Of a stretch of DNA of 11,290 bases, positions 6,884 through 11,290 are shown piece after piece. Source of the stretch: Spirochaetaceae bacterium (GTDB lineage: Bacteria > Spirochaetota > Spirochaetia > B11-G9); the NCBI GenBank assembly GCA_030633365.1, contig DAOVSY010000060.1, forward strand, positions 1-11,290, in the 5' to 3' direction. Positions within the stretch are counted from its first letter, which is position 1; each line of letters opens with the position of its first letter. Below the pieces are notes generated by a model, which ran no database searches, was not told where the DNA came from, and worked only from the letters and a program-made list of their open reading frames with translations. The translations under genes and the position numbers were made by a program.

Positions 6884-7372
6884 TTACATAATATGGGCAT
6901 CAAGATTTTGGTTGTTAAAATAAAGCATTTCGGATTGATAATCTCCTGCACTGTCAAGGAGCTTAGGATCTGTATATGCAGCACCAGCTACCTTAGGAGA
7001 AGCATATATGGGTGCCTTCAGTCTAAGGGCAAGAGCTATCCCGTCACTGGGTCTTATTTCAAGAGTAAAGGTTTTAAATCCCTTTTTATAAACAATTTTA
7101 GCTATATGACTATCGTTTATAAAATCATATATATAAAGATATTGAAGCTTATAATGATGTTTTGTAAAAAACTCAGCTAAAAGATCATGAGTTAGAGGTC
7201 GGGGAGGCTTCACTTCTTCAATTTCAATAATTATTGCACTTGCCTCAAAAGGGCCAATCCATAGTGGAATAATTCTACTTGTTTCTGTACTTTGAAGAAT
7301 TATAATAGGCATCTGGCTTTTTTCATCCAATGCAATGCCTTGAATTGTAAACTGCAGCATCTTTTCTTTCAT
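6884..7372 (-). CDS. Bifunctional nuclease family protein (DUF151, BFN domain)
   Basis: A 162-aa protein of the BFN/DUF151 family, some members of which have been reported to degrade DNA and RNA. Family marks are IIPLWIGPFEASAI at 34-47, RPLTHDLL at 58-65 and the highly characteristic RPSDGIALALRLKAPIY at 107-123. The C-terminal tail is short and polar, with no UVR domain as some members have. The start is uncertain: ATG 7372 has no Shine-Dalgarno and is preceded by a run of A and T, while Met5 (MLQFTIQG) follows a purine-rich stretch and is an alternative. The minus-strand sequence upstream contains TATACT, a plausible -10, but no good -35. It is divergent from cheR and 37 bp upstream of pyrG, so it may be the first gene of the block. 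Its cellular role here is unknown. Confidence 0.88.
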   Translation of the reverse strand: MKEKMLQFTIQGIALDEKSQMPIIILQSTETSRIIPLWIGPFEASAIIIEIEEVKPPRPLTHDLLAEFFTKHHYKLQYLYIYDFINDSHIAKIVYKKGFKTFTLEIRPSDGIALALRLKAPIYASPKVAGAAYTDPKLLDSAGDYQSEMLYFNNQNLDAHIM

Positions 7373-7470
7373 TATAATATTAATATAACACAGTATAAAA
7401 TCATTTCATGGTTTTTTTAAATTATGATTGTTTTAATTATTTAGCTGAAGTAAAATGAAAATTACTTCTA

Positions 7471-7499
7471 TTGACAGGAGCCTCTCAAATAAATACAAT
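7471..7499 (+). promoter_or_regulatory. Strong sigma-70 promoter for cheR-cheB
   Basis: A perfect TTGACA (7471-7476) and TACAAT (7494-7499, five of six) are separated by exactly 17 bp. The predicted start near 7506 lies just before the ribosome binding site AAGGAAG (7508-7514). It is the best housekeeping promoter in the window, and no flagellar-type (sigma-28) motif was seen in its place. Confidence 0.8.
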
Positions 7500-7521
7500 T
7501 TTATTATAAGGAAGCATGTTA

Positions 7522-8346
7522 ATGCCAATTGAGAATTTTTTAACCGAAATGCAGTTTAGTAAGTTTAGAGATCATATCTATAATGCAAGTGGAATCCATT
7601 TTTCCCCGTCAAACAGAACTATTCTTGAAAGCAGATTAAAAGAGCGTCTTAGAAAATCCGGTATTGCTGACATTGATGAATATTATAAGAAGATAACAAG
7701 TGATGAGGGAGAGATGAAAACTCTCCTCGATACTGTTACTACAAATCTGACCCGGTTTTTTCGAAATACTGCCCATTTTAATGCTTTTGAGCATTATGTA
7801 ATACCTGAACTTGTTAAACATAAAAAATCCGGAGGTGATAATTCTATTAAAATTTGGAGTGCCGGTTGTTCAACAGGAGAAGAGCCTTATTCTCTTGCAA
7901 TGGTTCTTAAGGATATTTTACCTCCAGGGTTTAAATTTGATATAACAGCTTCCGATTTAAGTTTAAAATGTTTAATGACAGCAAAAGAAGGATTTTACTC
8001 AGATCAGAAAGTTAATGGTGTATCTGAAAAATACCTTCAGCGATATTTTGAAAAAAAACCAAATGGGTATCTTGTTAAAGAAGATATTCGTAATAGTGTA
8101 AAGTTTGATTATCATAATCTTAAGGCTGATAGCGGACAAAGAGATCTTGATATTATTTTTTGTAGAAATGTTATTATATACTTTGATGAAGCAGCACAGA
8201 TTAATGTAATAAATAAATTTTATCAGTCAATGAATAATCATGCTTACTTATTTATAGGGCATTCTGAATCATTATTTGGAATGGATACAAAGTTTGAGTT
8301 TCTAAAAACTGATTTTGCAACTATGTATCGAAAATTTTCTAATTAG
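7522..8346 (+). CDS. cheR: Chemotaxis protein methyltransferase CheR
   Basis: Transfers methyl groups from S-adenosylmethionine to glutamates of chemoreceptors, setting adaptation. With the start at 7522 the protein has 274 aa, the usual size. The N-terminal helical domain (about 1-75) leads into TNLTRFFRN (74-82), then the SAM-binding loop SAGCSTGEEPYS (113-124), ASDLS (143-147), and the motif FCRNVIIYFD (213-222) with the end IGHSESL (245-251). No TPR or tether extension follows. ATG 7516 is in frame but only one base after the ribosome binding site AAGGAAG; ATG 7522, seven bases after it, fits better. It is directly followed by cheB, its enzymatic opponent, under the promoter at 7471. Confidence 0.96.
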   Translation: MPIENFLTEMQFSKFRDHIYNASGIHFSPSNRTILESRLKERLRKSGIADIDEYYKKITSDEGEMKTLLDTVTTNLTRFFRNTAHFNAFEHYVIPELVKHKKSGGDNSIKIWSAGCSTGEEPYSLAMVLKDILPPGFKFDITASDLSLKCLMTAKEGFYSDQKVNGVSEKYLQRYFEKKPNGYLVKEDIRNSVKFDYHNLKADSGQRDLDIIFCRNVIIYFDEAAQINVINKFYQSMNNHAYLFIGHSESLFGMDTKFEFLKTDFATMYRKFSN

Positions 8347-8356
8347 GAATTAGGTA

Positions 8357-9460
8357 GTGAAAGAAATTTCTGTAATGATATGTGATGATTCAGCTTTAAT
8401 GCGGAATCTTATAGGTCGTATTATAGAGGAAGCAGATGGACTGGTTCTTGCAGGTAAAGCAATGAACGGCAAATTCCTTCTTGATAAGATCCCAAGGCTA
8501 AAGCCGGATATAATTCTTTTGGATCTGGAAATGCCGGAGATGAATGGTATTGAGTTCTTAAAAGAAAGGAAAAAATTAAATATAGACATACCTGTAGTTA
8601 TTTTGTCTTCAATTGCAGTAAAAGGTGCCAGAGTTACAATGGATGCATTGTCTCTTGGGGCTTCTGATTTTATTCTTAAACCTTCCGGTTCTATTTCTGA
8701 AGATATTCATGTTGTTAGAGATAGAATAGTTGCTACCCTGCTTGCATATGGGAAAAAATCAAATAATGTTTCTATTCCTCTTTCAACCGGAACTAAACAG
8801 TACAAATCTTCTGTACCTGATAAACAGAAATCTAAAATAGTAACCCCTGTACCTTCCTCTATTCCCAGAGAAAAGGGTGGAAACATTGATATAGTAGCAA
8901 TTGGAATATCTACAGGAGGTCCTAATGCCTTAAGGGTTGTTCTTGCAGATATCGATCCTGATTTCCCTGTACCTATTGTAATAGTTCAACATATGCCTGC
9001 AGGGTTTACTACAGAGTTTGCAAAGAGTCTTGACCGGATTTGTCCTCTTAATGTTAAAGAGGTAACAGATGGAGATGTACTTGAATCTGGAAAAGTATTT
9101 ATTGCTCCGGGGAATTTCCATATTGAAGTTGTAAAAAAGAAGCTTGCAACACTTATCCGTACTTCCTCTGCAGATCTTGTTAATGGACATAGACCTTCTG
9201 CAGATGTATTGTTCTCCTCTGTTGCCAAGCATTATGGGGGAAACAGTCTGGCAGTTATTATGACAGGTATGGGTCGGGATGGAGCTTCTGAAATTGGAAC
9301 CATCTATGCAAAAGGTGGTATAACTGTAGGCCAGGATGAAGCATCTTCCATAGTTTACGGTATGCCGAAAGTTGCAGCAGAAAGAGGGTTTGTAGAACAT
9401 GTAGTATCGGTAAATAATATGGCTGCAACACTGAATAAATTTGTTAAAGAGAAGAGATAA
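8357..9460 (+). CDS. cheB: Protein-glutamate methylesterase/glutamine deamidase CheB
   Basis: Removes methyl groups from chemoreceptors and can deamidate receptor glutamines; it is activated by CheA phosphorylation. At 367 aa it has the normal two-domain form. The receiver domain (about 1-125) has the acidic pair Asp10-Asp11, phosphoacceptor Asp56 in ILLDLEMPEMNG, and Lys108 in LKPSG. A polar Ser/Pro/Lys linker spans about 133-175. The esterase domain (176-367) has the triad Ser185 in GISTGGP, His212 in VQHMPAGF and Asp308 in MTGMGRDGA. The start is GTG 8357, 10 bases after the cheR stop, with AGGA eight bases upstream; Met7 lies too close to the first beta strand to be convincing. Both domains are intact. 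No clear terminator was found in the 23 bases before the convergent RseC-like gene. Confidence 0.97.
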   Translation: MKEISVMICDDSALMRNLIGRIIEEADGLVLAGKAMNGKFLLDKIPRLKPDIILLDLEMPEMNGIEFLKERKKLNIDIPVVILSSIAVKGARVTMDALSLGASDFILKPSGSISEDIHVVRDRIVATLLAYGKKSNNVSIPLSTGTKQYKSSVPDKQKSKIVTPVPSSIPREKGGNIDIVAIGISTGGPNALRVVLADIDPDFPVPIVIVQHMPAGFTTEFAKSLDRICPLNVKEVTDGDVLESGKVFIAPGNFHIEVVKKKLATLIRTSSADLVNGHRPSADVLFSSVAKHYGGNSLAVIMTGMGRDGASEIGTIYAKGGITVGQDEASSIVYGMPKVAAERGFVEHVVSVNNMAATLNKFVKEKR

Positions 9461-9483
9461 TCTTTCATAGCTCCGAAGGAATA

Positions 9484-9897
9484 CTATCCCTTTTTAATCA
9501 ACTTTGTTATCTGAGGCGTATTTTTCTGTTTACTAATTTTATTATATTGAAAAGTAATGCCAAACCCTGCAGCAAGACCTAAAACTCCAGATAGAACTCC
9601 AAGACCTTCACTTCCATTAAAAAGCCATGATCCTGCTACATAGAAAACTATGAATGAAAGCAGGGGAAATATAAGAACCATAAATCCTGCAAAAATAGTC
9701 TGCCCCGGGGGTAAATAGATTTCTACAGTATCTCCGGATTTAAGATTAATATTTTCTCCATTCAAAGCACTGAATACTTTTCCATTTGTAGAACAAAATG
9801 AATTCCCACTACAGCTTTTGCAGCCCCCAGTTAAAGAAGAGCAGGAAAGAATAATTTCCTCTCCAGTAATATCTGTTATTTTACCTTGTTCCGTCAT
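9484..9897 (-). CDS. RseC/MucC-family (SoxR-reducing system) membrane protein
   Basis: A 137-aa protein with the RseC layout: a short N-terminal domain with a cysteine cluster (Cys19, then Cys26-x2-Cys29-x5-Cys35), a beta-rich region with LKSGDTVEIYLPPGQT (52-67), and two membrane segments at about 67-91 and 97-116, the second glycine-rich as in the family, followed by a basic tail. In E. coli RseC works with the Rsx complex to reduce SoxR and is linked to sigma-E control; in other bacteria the family often accompanies Rnf complexes. Neither rnf nor soxR nor rpoE is in this window, so its partner is unknown. Its ATG overlaps the end of the YmdB-like gene by 17 nt, with AGAGG six bases upstream, so the two are translationally coupled. 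It converges with cheB. Confidence 0.82.
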   Translation of the reverse strand: MTEQGKITDITGEEIILSCSSLTGGCKSCSGNSFCSTNGKVFSALNGENINLKSGDTVEIYLPPGQTIFAGFMVLIFPLLSFIVFYVAGSWLFNGSEGLGVLSGVLGLAAGFGITFQYNKISKQKNTPQITKLIKKG

Positions 9898-10693
9898 CAG
9901 GAGCCTCTGTTACAGTATATCTTATTTCCTTAATACTTTCAGTTTTATTATCATCATTAATCTCAACTATTGCACCCTGAATTTCCAAATCATTCCACCA
10001 TTCTTTGGATCGTTCCGGAATTTGAGATAGAAATTGCTGAATTTCAATATCAGGAGCAAGCCCCCCCACACCTGTGGAACTTCCAGTTCTGCCAGTATCA
10101 CAAATTACAGCAGTCCCTTTTGGAAAAACTGCAGCATCTGCAGAAAGAGCCTTTGAGTGGCTTCCCAGAACAGCATTTAAAGATCCATCAACATGAAAAA
10201 ACATAGAATACTTTTCTGCTGTTGTGGAAGCATGGAAATCCAGAATAATAATATCAGCCTCATCCTTGACTCTATTTATAATATCAGGAATAAAAGTAAA
10301 GGGATTACTAAGATGTATTCTGTGAAAACCGGACTGCCCCAGTAAAGAAACTACAGCTACATTTTTATCTCCAACTTTATATACTCTCCATCCCCGGCCG
10401 GGAGTTCCAGGAGGATAATTAGCAGGTCTTAAAATATAGGAACTGTTCCCTATATGGCTAACCATGTCTTTCTTAAAAAAAACTTTTTCTCCTGTAGTTA
10501 TAACATCAATACCCAGTTTGTGAATTTGAATTGAATGATTTTTACCAATTCCAAATCCTCCGGTAGTACCTTCACCATTTGCAATTACAAAGTCAATATT
10601 ATGCTCTTCTTTAAGCTTTTTAAGACCATTCTTTATACAGAAGATACCTGGCTTACCTACAATTTCACCCAGTACCAGAATTTTAAAACTCAT
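9881..10693 (-). CDS. YmdB-type (TIGR00282) metallophosphoesterase homologue with altered metal site
   Basis: A 270-aa protein of the YmdB/TIGR00282 family, whose studied members are binuclear-metal phosphodiesterases acting on cyclic nucleotides. The overall alignment is clear: ILVLGEIVGKPG (5-16), VIANGEG (36-42), ITTGEKVFFKKD (65-76), RPANYPPGTPGRG (89-101), DFHASTTAEK (152-161), LGSHSKALSAD (176-186), FPKGTAVICDTGRTG. However, several positions that hold metal ligands in the canonical family are changed: the Asp of 'GD-VG' is Glu10, the Asn of 'NGEN' is Gly42, 'GNH' is GEK (69-70), and the second His of 'GTHTH' is Lys181. Glu41, His154 and His179 are kept. The reading frame is intact and conserved elsewhere, so the protein is probably made, but its catalysis is doubtful. 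The ribosome binding site AGAAGG is 4 nt before the ATG. Confidence 0.88.
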   Translation of the reverse strand: MSFKILVLGEIVGKPGIFCIKNGLKKLKEEHNIDFVIANGEGTTGGFGIGKNHSIQIHKLGIDVITTGEKVFFKKDMVSHIGNSSYILRPANYPPGTPGRGWRVYKVGDKNVAVVSLLGQSGFHRIHLSNPFTFIPDIINRVKDEADIIILDFHASTTAEKYSMFFHVDGSLNAVLGSHSKALSADAAVFPKGTAVICDTGRTGSSTGVGGLAPDIEIQQFLSQIPERSKEWWNDLEIQGAIVEINDDNKTESIKEIRYTVTEAPDDGTR

Positions 10694-10722
10694 AAAACCT
10701 TCTTAGTGAGGATATTTAACAT

Positions 10723-10747
10723 TTTAGATTGTTTAGCTACATCTAAA
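10723..10747. repeat. 7-bp inverted repeat upstream of the YmdB-like gene
   Basis: TTTAGAT (10723-10729) and ATCTAAA (10741-10747) form a perfect inverted repeat with an 11-base centre, 30-54 bases upstream of the YmdB-like start codon. The position would suit an operator for that gene. Because the arms are A/T-rich, chance occurrence is quite possible. No convincing -35/-10 pair was found next to it. Confidence 0.3.
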
Positions 10748-10800
10748 GTTTACGAATAGTAGCAGATTAACCTTTTTTAGTCGACTTATCTAAGACCTTC

Positions 10801-10837
10801 TGACACAAAAATCACGGTATATGTATAACCTGTGTCA
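10801..10837. promoter_or_regulatory. Inverted repeat, candidate enhancer site for a sigma-54 activator
   Basis: TGACACA (10801-10807) and TGTGTCA (10831-10837) are perfect inverted copies with centres 30 bp apart, close to three helical turns, so both arms face the same side of the DNA. The middle contains a smaller imperfect palindrome (GGTATA-TG-TATAACC, 10816-10830). Relative to the predicted hsp20 start at 10980 the repeat spans about -179 to -143, the normal distance for enhancer-binding-protein sites. There is no T-tract, so it is not an intrinsic terminator. Confidence 0.5.
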
Positions 10838-10851
10838 TATTGTACCTTCCC

Positions 10852-10949
10852 AATAAATAATATATTTTTAACTGAATAATTTATAATATAATAATTATAG
10901 TAAATTGTTTCTATATAAGTAATTATGTTATTATCATAATATTTATTTG
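10852..10949. other. Extremely A/T-rich spacer between candidate enhancer and sigma-54 promoter
   Basis: Only 9 of 98 bases are G or C. No open reading frame, repeat array or confident IHF site was found in it. Its position between the inverted repeat and the -24/-12 promoter suggests a flexible or bent linker that lets an upstream activator loop back to polymerase; this is inference. Together with the sites at 10723, 10801, 10954 and the leader at 10980 it accounts for the 408-base stretch without genes at 10694-11101. Confidence 0.5.
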
Positions 10950-10953
10950 CTCC

Positions 10954-10969
10954 TGGCACAGTAATTGCA
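10954..10969 (+). promoter_or_regulatory. Sigma-54 (-24/-12) promoter for hsp20
   Basis: TGGCAC-AGTAA-TTGCA matches the sigma-54 consensus TGGCAC-N5-TTGC(A/T) at every defined position, with the GG and GC at the required spacing. The predicted transcription start is about 10980, some 122 bases before the hsp20 ATG. The gene for sigma-54 is in the same window. No sigma-70 promoter or CIRCE element was seen between this site and the gene. Confidence 0.88.
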
Positions 10970-10979
10970 TATATTAAAG

Positions 10980-11101
10980 TAGAAGAGTCGCCGAAAGGGG
11001 CTCGCTAAAAAGCCGCCTTGTATAAGGGGCTTAACTACACGCAATAGTGTGCCTGGTCGCAACTTTGTTGCTGCTAGGCTATGCAACCAAAGAGGTGTAA
11101 T
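10980..11101 (+). ncRNA. Structured 5' leader of the hsp20 mRNA (class unknown)
   Basis: Two adjacent hairpins share one design: a 5-bp lower stem, a single bulged G, then a C-rich upper stem. The first is GAGTC-G-CC, loop GAAA, GG-GGCTC (10985-11003); the second is AAGCC-G-CCTT, loop GTAT, AAGG-GGCTT (11010-11032). Further on are ACAC/GTGT (11037-11050) and GCAAC-TTT-GTTGC (11059-11071) enclosed by GCCT/AGGC (11051-11079). Alternatives exist: a second GCAAC at 11083-11087 can take GTTGC, and a second GTGT at 11095-11098, inside the ribosome binding site, can take ACAC 11037-11040. This could be a thermosensor or ligand switch. I could not match it to a known riboswitch, ROSE or FourU element. 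Confidence 0.5.
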
Positions 11102-11290
11102 ATGAGAGACAAGATGGTTTTAGATCTTGGTCAAATTATGGACGAGATTTTCGAAGCAACAAAAGGATTCGGAGATGCATTTAAAGAGGGTATACATCAT
11201 GGTGGAAACGATCATGTAGACTACTACCCTAACTATTCCTACCCGCCTGTAAATATTTTTGTTACAGATGAAAAAAGTTTAATATTTGAA
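11102..11290 (+). CDS. Small heat shock protein, Hsp20 family (N-terminal part, cut by window edge)
   Basis: The first 63 codons of a small heat shock protein, an ATP-independent holdase that binds unfolding proteins. A helical N-terminal arm (DLGQIMDEIFEATKGFGDAF) and a His/Gly-rich linker (IHHGGNDH, 31-38) are followed by YYPNYSYPPVNIF (41-53) and VTDEKSLIFE, the start of the alpha-crystallin domain as it appears in many Hsp20 proteins. The start is ATG 11102, with AGAGGTG 4 nt upstream; an in-frame ATG at 11081 has no ribosome binding site and lies within the leader helices. It stands behind a sigma-54 promoter and a long structured leader, which is unusual for a heat shock gene. The domain core and C-terminal I-x-I motif lie beyond the window. 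Confidence 0.87.
   Translation, partial: MRDKMVLDLGQIMDEIFEATKGFGDAFKEGIHHGGNDHVDYYPNYSYPPVNIFVTDEKSLIFE

Noticed and set aside
8930..9400. Minus-strand 156-codon frame opposite cheB
   Set aside because: Cysteine- and asparagine-rich translation without domain features, lying over the intact CheB esterase domain.
9461..9500. Bidirectional terminator between cheB and the RseC-like gene
   Set aside because: Only short arms (AAGG/CCTT and GAAGAGA/TCTTTC) could be found, too weak to call.
10801..10837. Inverted repeat as an intrinsic terminator
   Set aside because: The loop would be 23 nt, there is no following T-tract, and no gene ends next to it on either strand.
10921..10949. IHF binding site between enhancer and sigma-54 promoter
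   Set aside because: The nearest match (around TATCATAATATTT) misses two consensus positions, and in such A/T-rich DNA this is expected by chance.
10985..11087. Known riboswitch in the hsp20 leader, for example a cyclic di-GMP (GEMM) type because of a GAAA loop and CGCTAAAAAGCC
   Set aside because: The conserved GGGCAAACC segment and tetraloop receptor expected of GEMM-I are missing and the helix order differs. No other riboswitch class I know fits, so it is listed only as a structured leader.
11081..11101. Upstream in-frame hsp20 start at ATG 11081
   Set aside because: No ribosome binding site before it, and it would swallow the good AGAGGTG site that is correctly spaced for ATG 11102.

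Overview
The window is AT-rich bacterial DNA (about one third G+C, judged by eye) from a diderm with chemotaxis. The combination of HPr kinase with HPr, sigma-54, an Lpt envelope-lipid export set, a YmdB-like protein, an RseC-like protein, a CheR-CheB pair and an Hsp20 with a YYPNYSYPP motif best fits a spirochaete, probably free-living. That assignment is inference from gene content and protein style; there is no rRNA or other firm taxonomic marker here.

Layout. Positions 1-7372 are a nearly continuous minus-strand block. Read in the direction of transcription it runs: bifunctional-nuclease-family protein (DUF151), pyrG, lptC, lptA, lptB, rpoN, hpf, hprK, ptsH, then the start of an unidentified membrane protein cut by the window edge. 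From pyrG to rpoN the genes overlap or nearly touch. A sigma-70-like promoter precedes pyrG, another precedes hpf, and a strong intrinsic terminator lies between hpf and hprK. A plus-strand chemotaxis pair, cheR-cheB (7522-9460), follows, driven by a near-consensus promoter (TTGACA, 17 bp, TACAAT). It converges on a minus-strand pair: an RseC-like membrane protein and, upstream and overlapping it, a YmdB/TIGR00282-type protein. A 408-base gene-free region (10694-11101) then leads to the start of an hsp20 gene on the plus strand.

How it fits together. lptA-lptB-rpoN-hpf followed by phosphotransfer genes is the proteobacterial rpoN neighbourhood, where the last part is ptsN-rapZ-npr. Here that place is taken by hprK-ptsH, so the cluster joins envelope lipid transport, sigma-54, ribosome hibernation and HPr phosphorylation control. 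The window also holds what looks like a sigma-54 target: TGGCAC-N5-TTGCA at 10954-10969, with a perfect 7-bp inverted repeat at enhancer distance and a 98-base tract with only 9 G/C in between. The predicted transcript has a leader of about 122 nt before hsp20 with two hairpins of the same bulged design and competing helices near the ribosome binding site.

The points most worth a second look are the sigma-54/enhancer/structured-leader arrangement in front of hsp20 and the YmdB-like protein, in which most expected metal-ligand positions are substituted. No CRISPR array, insertion sequence, tRNA, rRNA or evidently disrupted gene was seen.
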